Positions 17,206 through 25,259 of a stretch of DNA of 64,000 nucleotides are shown one piece after another. Position numbers and translations under genes: made by a program. Source of the stretch: Acinetobacter bereziniae LMG 1003 = CIP 70.12 (GTDB taxonomy: Bacteria; Pseudomonadota; Gammaproteobacteria; Pseudomonadales; Moraxellaceae); contig NZ_KB849756.1 in NCBI RefSeq assembly GCF_000368925.1, positions 78,125-142,124 on the forward strand, read 5' to 3'. The notes beneath the pieces were generated by a model, which worked only from the letters and a program-made list of their open reading frames with translations, was not told the DNA's origin and searched no databases. The stretch's first letter is position 1. Every line of letters starts with the position of its first letter.

Positions 17206-17508
17206 TTATTCAATCGGTTGATGAACGGTGACTAACTTTGAGCCATCTGGAAAAGTTGCTTCAACCTGTACTTCAGCAATCATCTCTGCCACACCATCCA
17301 TCACGTCTTCGCGACTGAGTAATGTCGTACCATAGTGCATCAGTTCGCTGACCGTCATGCCATCACGTGCCCCTTCAAGCAATGCTGCGGAAATAAAAGC
17401 AATCGATTCTGGGTAGTTCAGTTTTAATCCACGTGCTTTACGTCGTTCTGCAACCAAACCAGCGGTAAAAATCAGAAGTTTGTCTTTTTCTGTAGGGTTG
17501 AGTTCCAT
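17206..17508 (-). CDS. ureA: Urease subunit gamma
   Basis: A 100-residue gamma subunit with MELNPTEKDKLLIFTAGLVAERRKARG at the start, LNYPESIAFISAALLEGARDG and VEATFPDGSKLVTVHQPI at the end. The gene is separate from ureB, as usual in gammaproteobacteria. It follows ureD after 73 bases. Confidence 0.97.
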   Translation of the reverse strand: MELNPTEKDKLLIFTAGLVAERRKARGLKLNYPESIAFISAALLEGARDGMTVSELMHYGTTLLSREDVMDGVAEMIAEVQVEATFPDGSKLVTVHQPIE

Positions 17509-17581
17509 GATTTATTCCTAGCTAATTCATTTGTTGTACATGCAATATCTATGCAACAATATTGAGTATGATTGAAAATTT

Positions 17582-18457
17582 TCACGTTCGCCAAATTCTT
17601 GGAAATTCCTCATCTAAATCAAACCAAAAACGTCTTAATTTGGCACGAATTGCAGCAAAAGCATCATGACAATGTCGAACATCATCACCGAGATAACGAG
17701 CACAGACCACATCCCCCAGTAAGGTTAAAGTGACGGGCAGATTCATTCTCATGATCAATTCTCGGATTAAGTCGATGTGTTGATCCAAATAAAAACTCGA
17801 ACGAAACTTTTCAGGGGCTACCGCCCAAAAACTCCCCATCACTGCATAATGATTCATTCCTAGACTAGAACTTAACCAACGATCATCGCCTCTAAAATGC
17901 AATGTATCTGCGACCAATAATTGTTCATTGCGTTTCAGTTTAAATTGATTTTTATAAGCACCTGTTTGAAATTTTTCTTCACGTGCCTGTCGCCCAATCA
18001 CCAACATATCCCAACCAATGAAACTCGCCCGTGAATCAAGTTGAATAATGGTTTCTGAGCGCGCATTCGCACCATCAAACAACATGGTTTCTTGTGGCAA
18101 CCATTCAAAAACTGCATCATTTTCTACGTGGATAAAAATATGTTGGAATGCCTGTTTGGCATTGGTTCGGTACCATTTCCCTGCGCCCGGCGTAGTGACC
18201 AATGCATGTGCGGAAGCACCCACATGAATATCAAAGGTTAAATGATCTCCGCCTGCAATACCCGCAGGCGGATGAACAATAATGGCATGACAAATTCCTG
18301 TTCTTTCTGGCCAAAGCATTTTTTGAACACGTACAGGACCATAATGCTTGCGATGACTCAGTACGGTTCGATCAGCCTGTACCTTAAAGCCCAATTCTAA
18401 TTTGGCATACCACAAAGAATCATGGCATGGTTGGGTAATTAAATTTGTCATGACCAT
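17582..18457 (-). CDS. ureD: Urease accessory protein UreD
   Basis: A 291-residue chaperone that, with UreF and UreG, loads nickel into apo-urease. Family features are LSHRKHYGPVRVQKMLWPE (residues about 35-53), IVHPPAGIAGGD and TTPGAGKWYRT. The start could be 18457 or the Met two codons later. It lies directly before ureABC, the usual head of the structural genes, but here it is in the middle of the operon after hupE. Confidence 0.95.
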   Translation of the reverse strand: MVMTNLITQPCHDSLWYAKLELGFKVQADRTVLSHRKHYGPVRVQKMLWPERTGICHAIIVHPPAGIAGGDHLTFDIHVGASAHALVTTPGAGKWYRTNAKQAFQHIFIHVENDAVFEWLPQETMLFDGANARSETIIQLDSRASFIGWDMLVIGRQAREEKFQTGAYKNQFKLKRNEQLLVADTLHFRGDDRWLSSSLGMNHYAVMGSFWAVAPEKFRSSFYLDQHIDLIRELIMRMNLPVTLTLLGDVVCARYLGDDVRHCHDAFAAIRAKLRRFWFDLDEEFPRIWRT

Positions 18458-18501
18458 TTATACATTTTATACATCAAAGGCTTTTAAAGGTTTATTGAAC
18501 A

Positions 18502-19068
18502 TCAAGCCAATCCAATCACAGCGACTAATGCTGCCAATGTGCCAATGATCTGCTTGCCATAAGGCACATATTTTTTAATCAATGCACCAATGCCTAATCC
18601 ACCTGCATAAATCAGTGCCATTGCTGTGACCATACCCAAAACTAAAAGACTGGCATGACCAGATTGACCTAATTCTGTGCCATGTGCGACTCCGTGAAAA
18701 CTTGCCAATAACACAGCTGCAATCGGCAAGGCTTGATTGGATTTACTCCACAGCGCGATCGCCAATAAAACCAAAGAAGCGATAATGCCATATTCAGCAA
18801 CTGATGACGGAATTAGATCTTGACTGCCAATCATAAAGCCTCCGACCATTGCGATGGCAAGACCAATCAAACCAAATAATTTCCAACGCTGGTTCGCTGT
18901 CCACATCAACACGCCAAAAGCGATTGCCATCATCAAATGATCCAAACCTGTAAATGGGTGAATAAAACCAGCCCAAAAGCCTGTATGATGATCATGTCCA
19001 GGATGAGCCAAAGCAAAAACAGGGATATATGCGATCAGTGTAATCAAACTTTTTTGAATTAAACGCAT
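18502..19068 (-). CDS. HupE/UreJ family nickel transport protein
   Basis: A 188-residue membrane protein with a signal peptide, then HPGHDHH and IHPFTGLDHLMMAIAFGVL (residues about 22-56), the metal-binding signature of HupE/UreJ. About six hydrophobic segments follow, with FHGVAHGTEL (about 124-133) near the fourth. These proteins are thought to pass nickel into the cell. Its position inside the urease operon, between ureG and ureD, fits nickel supply for urease. Confidence 0.93.
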   Translation of the reverse strand: MRLIQKSLITLIAYIPVFALAHPGHDHHTGFWAGFIHPFTGLDHLMMAIAFGVLMWTANQRWKLFGLIGLAIAMVGGFMIGSQDLIPSSVAEYGIIASLVLLAIALWSKSNQALPIAAVLLASFHGVAHGTELGQSGHASLLVLGMVTAMALIYAGGLGIGALIKKYVPYGKQIIGTLAALVAVIGLA

Positions 19069-19119
19069 GTTAATTCTCCTTCAATTTTTATTAACTTTTT
19101 ACAATATTTAATCTATGAA

Positions 19120-19734
19120 TTAAGCTTTAAATAAGCCCTGTTTTTCAATAAACTCAATGATTTGATTTAAGCCATCTTGCGTTTTCATATTCGAAAATAA
19201 GAATGGTTTTTCACCCCGCATACGCTTTGCATCTTGATCCATGACGTCAAGATTCGCCCCAACCATCGGTGCTAAATCTGTTTTATTAATAATCAATAAG
19301 TCTGATTTGGTTATTCCTGGTCCGCCTTTGCGCGGAATTTTCTCACCGCCTGCAACATCAATTACATACAAGGTTAAATCTGATAATTCTGGGCTAAATG
19401 TAGCTGCTAAATTATCACCACCACTTTCAATAATAATCAGCTCCAGTCCATCAAACTTTTCACATAGATCATCGATTGCCGCAAGATTAATGGAAGCATC
19501 TTCACGGATTGCAGTATGTGGGCAGCCCCCAGTTTCAACACCTACGATTCGGTCAGGCGACATGGCTTCATGACGTGTTAAAAAGTTGGAGTCTTCTTTG
19601 GTGTAGATATCATTGGTCACCACAGCCATATTATATTTGTTACGCAATGCTAAACAGAGATTTAAAGTTAAGGCTGTTTTTCCCGAGCCTACAGGTCCAC
19701 CTATTCCGACACGCAAAGGGCTACGTTCTGTCAT
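19120..19734 (-). CDS. ureG: Urease accessory GTPase UreG
   Basis: A 204-residue SIMIBI-class GTPase. The P-loop GPVGSGKTAL (residues about 13-22), the nickel-binding Cys-Pro-His in ETGGCPHTAIREDAS (about 67-81), ESGGDNLAATFSPEL, and the NKTD specificity motif are all present. UreG couples GTP hydrolysis to nickel delivery from UreE to the UreD-UreF-urease complex. It lies between ureF (66 bases upstream) and hupE (51 bases downstream). Confidence 0.97.
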   Translation of the reverse strand: MTERSPLRVGIGGPVGSGKTALTLNLCLALRNKYNMAVVTNDIYTKEDSNFLTRHEAMSPDRIVGVETGGCPHTAIREDASINLAAIDDLCEKFDGLELIIIESGGDNLAATFSPELSDLTLYVIDVAGGEKIPRKGGPGITKSDLLIINKTDLAPMVGANLDVMDQDAKRMRGEKPFLFSNMKTQDGLNQIIEFIEKQGLFKA

Positions 19735-19800
19735 GATTTTTCCTTTTTTTGTGTATGATACTGAGTTATCAAAAAGATACTTTAATCAGTATGTGTTTAA

Positions 19801-20466
19801 CTATGATCTAAATAATCGTGAATATTGCGTTTCATGCGACATACTTAACATCGCATAGTTAGGTAAAGCACTGCTCAATTCATCATCTTCAAGTTGTAAT
19901 GCTCGTTCTATTGCTTGAGGAATTAAACTGTGTAGATGCCATAAAATTCTTTGTCCACTCATTTGTCCAAGTGGAACAGTCTTTACCGTTGCAAGAACTT
20001 GGTTTTCTAAAACAGTGAATGTGTAAGCGGTCAGTACATCATGCAAATTCAGTTTTAGACTGCCACATAAATGTGCATAGACAGGGACAAAACCAAATTG
20101 CTTTTTCACTTCAACTTTTTGCAAAAGCACATCTCGAATCCATGCATTTAAGGAAAATGCCAATTGCTGTGATTCAGCCAACAATTCTTTGGATTCACGG
20201 CTCGCTCGATAAAAATTCGCCCAAACTAAAAACTGTTCATCATTCGAATAGTGTTGCATCAAGCGTTTTAAAATTGGCAATTCAAAACGCACCAACAACA
20301 TCTCTAACACTTCATTAAAATAAGCAATACTTGACACTTCATCATGAATTAAGCCTTGCTCAATTGCACTTTCTACACCTTGCGAATAGCAATAGGTACC
20401 AATAGGCAAAGCTGTAGATGACAGCGTGAGTAAGCTGAGTAATTGCGTTGCATTAGTGATGGACAT
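19801..20466 (-). CDS. ureF: Urease accessory protein UreF
   Basis: A 221-residue UreF with the N-terminal LLTLSSTALPIGTYCYSQGVESAIEQGLI (residues about 10-38), close to the family's P-x-G-x-(F/Y)-x-(H/Y)-S-x-G-L-E motif. It acts as the gate on UreG GTPase activity in the activation complex. The start overlaps the end of ureE by 14 bases, indicating coupled translation. Confidence 0.95.
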   Translation of the reverse strand: MSITNATQLLSLLTLSSTALPIGTYCYSQGVESAIEQGLIHDEVSSIAYFNEVLEMLLVRFELPILKRLMQHYSNDEQFLVWANFYRASRESKELLAESQQLAFSLNAWIRDVLLQKVEVKKQFGFVPVYAHLCGSLKLNLHDVLTAYTFTVLENQVLATVKTVPLGQMSGQRILWHLHSLIPQAIERALQLEDDELSSALPNYAMLSMSHETQYSRLFRS

Positions 20467-20941
20467 GGTGCAAAGCCTTAATTGGGCTTAAACGATGATC
20501 ATGCTGATGTTGTGCATAAGCCCCACTTTCAGGCTCAAACGGATGTTCAACTTCATTCACTGTTAGACCAAGCCCTATAATCATTTCAGCGAGCACATGA
20601 TCTGGTTCAAAGTAAAGTGCCGTTGGGGTCAGCATTAAAGGCACATGGCGATTACCCAGATGATAAGCCGCTTTTAATAAATCAAAACTATTCGACGCAA
20701 TAACTTGCATCAACTTTTCAGGTTTTGCATCTATTCTCAGCACTTCTCCTTGTTCAGTTGCGATATAAGAGCCACTACGCAAAATACCTGTTCTTGGTAA
20801 ATCTGCACCAATATCGTGCCCATTATTCAAAGTTGCACGAAAACGGCTCTTTTGCCGAGTATCAAAAGTGAGCGCTACACTTTCTACTGTCTTATCTGGG
20901 TGTATGCTTTCTAAACGTTGTGTATAAATTTTCATGCTCAT
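20453..20941 (-). CDS. ureE: Urease accessory protein UreE (nickel chaperone)
   Basis: A 162-residue nickel metallochaperone. The central GNRHVPLML (residues about 94-102) holds the conserved nickel-binding His, and the tail is histidine-rich (AYAQHQHDHRLSPIKALHHVHH), as in several UreE proteins that store extra nickel. It is the first gene of the operon here, behind a sigma-54-type promoter. A start at the second Met (two codons later) is equally possible. Confidence 0.95.
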   Translation of the reverse strand: MSMKIYTQRLESIHPDKTVESVALTFDTRQKSRFRATLNNGHDIGADLPRTGILRSGSYIATEQGEVLRIDAKPEKLMQVIASNSFDLLKAAYHLGNRHVPLMLTPTALYFEPDHVLAEMIIGLGLTVNEVEHPFEPESGAYAQHQHDHRLSPIKALHHVHH

Positions 20942-21011
20942 CCACTTTGATTAGACATCACATTTAAAATGTTCCAAATTGATGCCAAAAATTTATTCAT
21001 TCATATTGCTT

Positions 21012-21028
21012 TGCATTAAATTAATGCA
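21012..21028. promoter_or_regulatory. 17-bp palindrome overlapping the ure -12 box
   Basis: TGCATTAAATTAATGCA is a perfect 8-1-8 palindrome whose right arm covers the -12 GC of the proposed ureE promoter. It shares the outer TGCA...TGCA and 17-bp length with the NtrC site consensus (TGCACC-N5-GGTGCA), but not the inner CC/GG. It could be a regulator site over the promoter. Confidence 0.35.
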
Positions 21029-21040
21029 TTTATCATGCCA
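21026..21040 (-). promoter_or_regulatory. Candidate sigma-54 promoter of the urease operon
   Basis: The minus strand reads TTGGCATGATAAATGCATT, with GG and GC at the -24/-12 spacing and ATGCA at -12. The predicted start is near 21013, about 70 bases before ureE. The rest of the 20942-21300 gap, shared with the divergent usp gene, is AT-rich with nothing else I can name. Confidence 0.65.
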
Positions 21041-21300
21041 ATTTTTGTTTTGTATAGATCAATGACAGCATATTTAAAACTTTAACGATAAAATGAAATT
21101 CATATTTTTTATAAAATTATCCAGTATTTTGAAATGAAAAGTTAAGATTACAAAATAAAACCATAAAAAAAATATGTGTATTTCACAAAATATTGAAATA
21201 ACAGATATTTAATCAAATTTAAATGCAATTATCGAATTGCGACAATGGCTACAATGTGTTATCAATGAATCAAGAATCAGATAAAAAGGAGACACTAATA

Positions 21301-21762
21301 ATGGCTTATCAACATATCCTTCTTGCTGTAGATGACTCTCCTATTTCTTATGCTGCAGTTGAACATGCTGAGAAACTTGCACTTGCTTTTAACTGTAAAA
21401 TTACCGTAACCAGCGTGATTGCTGTCGACCCATTTAAGGGAGTCGACTTCTATAAAGTTGCGCCTGCGGTGACACAATATTTACTCGAAGCTGAGAAAAA
21501 TGCGCTTGCACGTTTAAAAGATATTCAAGAAACATTACTGCACCATGGCGTGAGTGCTGTGGATACCAAAGTTGTTCGTGAAGTTCCTCCAGCAACCGGT
21601 ATTTTGAATGCTGCTGATGAATTGAATGTAGATCTTATTGTTATGGGATCACATGGGCGTACAGGTTTCAAAAAATTCTTTTTAGGTAGCGTTGCTCAGG
21701 AAGTTTTATCGATTTGTCCACTGCCTGTACTGATTATTAAATCAACACTCAGTGAAGATTAG
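21301..21762 (+). CDS. Universal stress protein UspA family
   Basis: A 153-residue UspA-fold protein. I chose the ATG at 21301 because AAAAGGAG lies 10 bases before it and the protein then starts MAYQHILLAVDDSP, as the family does; a longer frame from 21223 adds 26 unrelated residues. The ATP-binding motif is GSHGRTGFKKFFLGSVAQ (residues about 123-140). It is followed 33 bases later by a close paralogue. Confidence 0.9.
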   Translation: MAYQHILLAVDDSPISYAAVEHAEKLALAFNCKITVTSVIAVDPFKGVDFYKVAPAVTQYLLEAEKNALARLKDIQETLLHHGVSAVDTKVVREVPPATGILNAADELNVDLIVMGSHGRTGFKKFFLGSVAQEVLSICPLPVLIIKSTLSED

Positions 21763-21795
21763 TATTTTCAAGCTCAATAATTAAAAGGTGAAATT

Positions 21796-22239
21796 ATGTC
21801 TTATCAAAATATTCTTGTTCCAGTTGACGGTTCAGACATTTCTTTCTCAGCAATCAAGCATGCTGCATCTATTGCCAAAGCATTTGGCAGTAAACTTACT
21901 GCGATCAGTGTTGTTGCAGATGATCCATTTGCAGCAGCGGACTTCTATTATTCTCCAGATATGCTGAAAGAATATATTCAAGAAGCAATCAAAAATGCTG
22001 AGGAAGCTTTAAGCAAAGCGAGACAGCTGGCAGAACAACAAGGTGCACAAATCGAAACTCAAGTGGTGAGAAATTCGGTGTCTGCAGAAACCTTCATTAA
22101 GACAGCGGAGTCATTGAACACTGATCTGATTGTTATGGGATCACATGGACGAAAAGGCTTCCAAAAGTTTTTATTGGGAAGCTTCGCTCAAGACGTACTT
22201 GGACAAACTCAGTTGCCAGTGTTAATCATTAAACAATAA
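21796..22239 (+). CDS. Universal stress protein UspA family, tandem paralogue
   Basis: A 147-residue paralogue of the gene just upstream, starting MSYQNILVPVDGSD and carrying the ATP-binding GSHGRKGFQKFLLGSFAQD. The two proteins share segments such as DPF(K/A)....DFY and LIVMGSHGR, which points to a tandem duplication. It has AAAAGGTG before the ATG and a strong hairpin just after it, so the two genes make one transcript. Confidence 0.92.
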   Translation: MSYQNILVPVDGSDISFSAIKHAASIAKAFGSKLTAISVVADDPFAAADFYYSPDMLKEYIQEAIKNAEEALSKARQLAEQQGAQIETQVVRNSVSAETFIKTAESLNTDLIVMGSHGRKGFQKFLLGSFAQDVLGQTQLPVLIIKQ

Positions 22240-22256
22240 ATTTAATTTGTTCAATA

Positions 22257-22284
22257 TTAAAGCCCACGATATCGTGGGCTTTAA
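22257..22284 (+). terminator. Hairpin terminator after the usp pair
   Basis: A perfect 28-bp palindrome (TTAAAGCCCACGAT and its complement) begins 18 bases after the second usp stop. The ends are A/T but there is no long T-run. Confidence 0.65.
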
Positions 22285-22304
22285 TAATTAAAACGAATAG
22301 AAAA

Positions 22305-22538
22305 TTATGTGATTGCAATCACTTTGACTAAAATGGTTTGCGACTCTTCGAAATCATCAAAAATTTGTTTTCGATTTAGCTCTTTTGACTTGACCTTGAA
22401 TTCGTGATTTTGATAATGAATTACATCGGGTATTTGATCAAAATAATCACCTTCAGCTTCAATACTTTCTTCAAATAGAGGTGTGCCAAGCTGATATTCT
22501 CTGCTCTTTAAGACAACATATTTAACTGTTGTTTTCAT
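22305..22538 (-). CDS. Small hypothetical protein
   Basis: A 77-residue acidic protein of unknown function with no signal peptide or membrane segment. The ATG at 22538 has AGGAGTG nearby, which supports it as a real gene. I recognise no family. Confidence 0.65.
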   Translation of the reverse strand: MKTTVKYVVLKSREYQLGTPLFEESIEAEGDYFDQIPDVIHYQNHEFKVKSKELNRKQIFDDFEESQTILVKVIAIT

Positions 22539-22925
22539 TATTCACACTCCTTTTTCATATGCACTTTATTTTTATTTATATCACTTTTTTAGCTGTTTGA
22601 AAGATAAAATTTGATAATATTGAATAGTAATTCTCCAAATGGCATAAAAAGGAAAACCCACTGATTAAAAGTGGGTCGGCTGTAGATACAGACGTTTACG
22701 CTAATTATATTTTTAACTGATTTTGTAATTATCTTTTGTTTTTATTTTGTCTGAGTAAAGTATCGCAAAGAAATATGACAGTGTTATTTCAAAATCACGG
22801 AGGCACATTCAGACTGATTATTTTTTACTCACAATAGTACACTATTCAGCAGGTTGATAAAATTTGCTATTATTTCTGCATTCAACTGATTGAATACAAT
22901 ATAATTCATCAAGAGTTCAGAACCA
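22539..22925. other. Non-coding gap with one hairpin
   Basis: No ORF of note. ACCCACT and AGTGGGT (22656-22662 and 22670-22676) form a 7-bp stem; reading minus it is followed by T-rich sequence and could be a terminator, though no minus-strand gene ends just before it. Confidence 0.4.
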
Positions 22926-23405
22926 ATGTCTTTAGTACAGTGTTGTAACCTTCTCGAACAAAAAGGTTTAAAAGTCGCCTTTATTGAAAGTGCCAGTTCT
23001 GGCTATTTATGTAGTCAATTTTCAATTTATAAACATAGTGGTGCTGATATTTTATTGGGTGGATTAGTCAGCTATGATCCGTCTATTAAAGTTTCTGTGC
23101 TGAAAATCGCTCCTTCTCTTATCGAACAGTATACAGCTGAATCAGCTCAAGTAACTGAGGCAATGGCGGTTCATGGCAAGCAACTGTTTCCTTTGGCAGA
23201 TATCATGGTGAGTTGTACTGGTTTGCTTAAACCAGGAGGTAGTGCAACGGCTGAAAAACCGGAAGGTACATTTTTTATTAGTATCCTTTATCAGCAACGA
23301 AAATACAGTTACCAATATTTCATCGATGCAACGCCTGTTGCTCGCTTAGAGCAATTAACCGCCAATGTCGCCAGAGAAATTTTGAATATTTTAACAACTG
23401 ATTAA
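22926..23405 (+). CDS. CinA C-terminal domain protein (PncC-like NMN amidohydrolase)
   Basis: A 159-residue stand-alone CinA_C domain. Family members deamidate nicotinamide mononucleotide to nicotinate mononucleotide in NAD recycling. The usual AESCTGG is changed to IESASSG (residues about 20-26) but keeps the catalytic Ser after Glu; GGLVSYDPSIK keeps the Tyr and Lys; TGLLKPGG replaces TGIAGPGG. The sequence is therefore divergent, and activity is likely but not certain. Confidence 0.75.
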   Translation: MSLVQCCNLLEQKGLKVAFIESASSGYLCSQFSIYKHSGADILLGGLVSYDPSIKVSVLKIAPSLIEQYTAESAQVTEAMAVHGKQLFPLADIMVSCTGLLKPGGSATAEKPEGTFFISILYQQRKYSYQYFIDATPVARLEQLTANVAREILNILTTD

Positions 23406-23535
23406 CATAACTGCTTCAAATATAGGCGCTGTACAATTTACTGAAATATTTTAATTCACTTTTTTACTAAAAAGCGGTAAATTTTATATACATTATGAAC
23501 AATCAATAACACGAATGAACTTATTAGGAAGCGTT

Positions 23536-24009
23536 ATGAAACTTCAATTTGCTTTAATTTCTTCTTTAGCATGCTTAACTTTGGCAGGTTGTGCTGGTTC
23601 TTATCCAGAAAGAGTCGTGACCAAAGGACCTTTAATCTGTGAAGCAAATGAAGTTTGCCCTGAGCTTTCGATGCGTTGGAAAGATGAAATCCGTGATGGT
23701 TTTAAGATTACTGCAGAAATCGATAATCCAACCAAATATGATATTACTCAGTTCGTTTTCCTTGTTGATGGTCAACCTTATACCTACTCAACCATCAATA
23801 GCACACAATACGCTGGTACAGTGTCATCAAACTCAATCAATGTTCCAGTAAGTTTCCTAAACTCGTTCCGTAACGGTAAAGAAATTTCGCTTAAATTGGT
23901 TACTAATCAAGGTGATGTAGAACGTTCAATTTTAAAAGCTGATGGACAACAGTCTTCTGCTTACTTGACTTTCTTAAAAGGTTATACAGGTCAGATCGTT
24001 GAAAAATAA
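23536..24009 (+). CDS. Putative lipoprotein of unknown function
   Basis: A 157-residue protein whose signal peptide ends in the lipobox LAGC (Cys near residue 19), so it should be lipid-anchored. The ATG at 23536 has AGGAAG upstream; an ATG seven codons earlier lacks such a site. The mature part looks beta-rich, with CEANEVCPELSMRW near its start, and I do not recognise a domain. Strong terminator directly downstream. Confidence 0.85.
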   Translation: MKLQFALISSLACLTLAGCAGSYPERVVTKGPLICEANEVCPELSMRWKDEIRDGFKITAEIDNPTKYDITQFVFLVDGQPYTYSTINSTQYAGTVSSNSINVPVSFLNSFRNGKEISLKLVTNQGDVERSILKADGQQSSAYLTFLKGYTGQIVEK

Positions 24010-24031
24010 TTAAATTTTCAATGCTTTGAAT

Positions 24032-24060
24032 AAAAAACCAGACATCAAGTCTGGTTTTTT
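24032..24060 (+). terminator. Intrinsic terminator after the lipoprotein gene
   Basis: A 12-bp perfect stem (24032-24043 with 24049-24060) ends in six T, 22 bases after the stop. Confidence 0.88.
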
Positions 24061-24113
24061 ATGTATAGAAGTTACCATTTTTATGCAACTTCTCATACTT
24101 TTCAAAATCATAA

Positions 24114-24140
24114 GGGGTATTTTTAATTAAAAAATACCCC
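24114..24140 (-). terminator. Hairpin terminator after aroC
   Basis: GGGGTATTTT and AAAATACCCC (24114-24123 and 24131-24140) pair perfectly 12 bases past the aroC stop. The A/T-rich inner stem may serve in both directions. Confidence 0.6.
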
Positions 24141-24152
24141 CGAATATTGAAA

Positions 24153-25247
24153 TCATTTAGGCTCAATTGGCGCAAAAGGAGCAACGACATCCGCATTCTG
24201 TGCGCGATGACGCATAAAGTGATCCATCAACACAATTGCCAACATTGCTTCAGCAATAGGCGTTGCACGTACCCCCACACAAGGATCATGGCGACCTTTG
24301 GTTAATACATCCGTATCTTCACGATTCAAATTAATGGTTTTGCCAGGAGTCGTAATACTTGCAGTAGGTTTGAGTGCAATCGCGACACGAATGGTCTGAC
24401 CAGAAGAAATTCCACCCAATATGCCCCCTGCATGATTGGCAAGAAAGCCATCTGTGGTCAACTCATCACGTGTTTCATGACCAAACTGTTCTGCAACAGC
24501 AAAACCATCACCAATTTCTACGCCTTTGACTGCATTGATTGACATCATCGCATGTGCAATATCTGCATCTAAACGATCAAATACAGGTTCACCCCAACCT
24601 ACAGGCACTTTTTCTGCCAGGATCTCAAGTTTTGCCCCACAACTTGTGCCTTGTTCTCTTAAAGAAGTCACTAAGGCTTCAAAACGAGGCACTGCATTGA
24701 TGTCACCACAAAAGAAAGGGTTATTAGGTACTTCATTCCAATCCAATGTTTCTGTTTTTTCAGTGCCGATCTGCGTCACATGCCCACGAATCACAATACC
24801 AAACTTTTCAGCAAGGAATTTTTTAGCAATCGCGCCCGCAGCAACACGCATTGCTGTTTCACGTGCGCTTGAGCGACCACCACCTCGATAATCACGGAAA
24901 CCATACTTTTGCGTATAAGTATAATCAGCATGCCCTGGGCGGAAGGTTTGTGCGATATTGCCATAATCTTTGGATTTTTGATCTGTATTGCGAATCAATA
25001 AGCCAATTGACGTACCTGTCGTTTTACCTTCAAAAACACCTGAAATGATTTCTACTTCATCTGGTTCTTTACGTTGTGTAGAAAACTTGGAAGTCCCCGG
25101 TTTACGTCGATCCAGATCAATTTGTAAATCTTCGGCAGATAATTCCAATCCGGGCGGTACGCCATCCACAATTGCCATCAATCCTACGCCATGAGATTCA
25201 CCACAAGTCGTTACACGGAAGAGCTGTCCAATACTATTACCTGCCAT
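24153..25247 (-). CDS. aroC: Chorismate synthase
   Basis: A 364-residue enzyme converting EPSP to chorismate with reduced FMN, the last step of the shikimate pathway. Signatures: GESHGVGLMAIVDGVPPG (residues about 17-34), DYRGGGRSSARETAMRVAAGAIAKK (about 118-142) and DPCVGVRATPIAEAM near 318. It lies 12 bases downstream of prmB on the same strand, the usual gene pair, and ends before a hairpin terminator. Confidence 0.98.
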   Translation of the reverse strand: MAGNSIGQLFRVTTCGESHGVGLMAIVDGVPPGLELSAEDLQIDLDRRKPGTSKFSTQRKEPDEVEIISGVFEGKTTGTSIGLLIRNTDQKSKDYGNIAQTFRPGHADYTYTQKYGFRDYRGGGRSSARETAMRVAAGAIAKKFLAEKFGIVIRGHVTQIGTEKTETLDWNEVPNNPFFCGDINAVPRFEALVTSLREQGTSCGAKLEILAEKVPVGWGEPVFDRLDADIAHAMMSINAVKGVEIGDGFAVAEQFGHETRDELTTDGFLANHAGGILGGISSGQTIRVAIALKPTASITTPGKTINLNREDTDVLTKGRHDPCVGVRATPIAEAMLAIVLMDHFMRHRAQNADVVAPFAPIEPK

Positions 25248-25259
25248 GTTTACAACTCC

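Noticed and set aside
24526..24891. 121-codon plus-strand ORF inside aroC
   Set aside because: Antisense of conserved chorismate synthase residues, no ribosome binding site.
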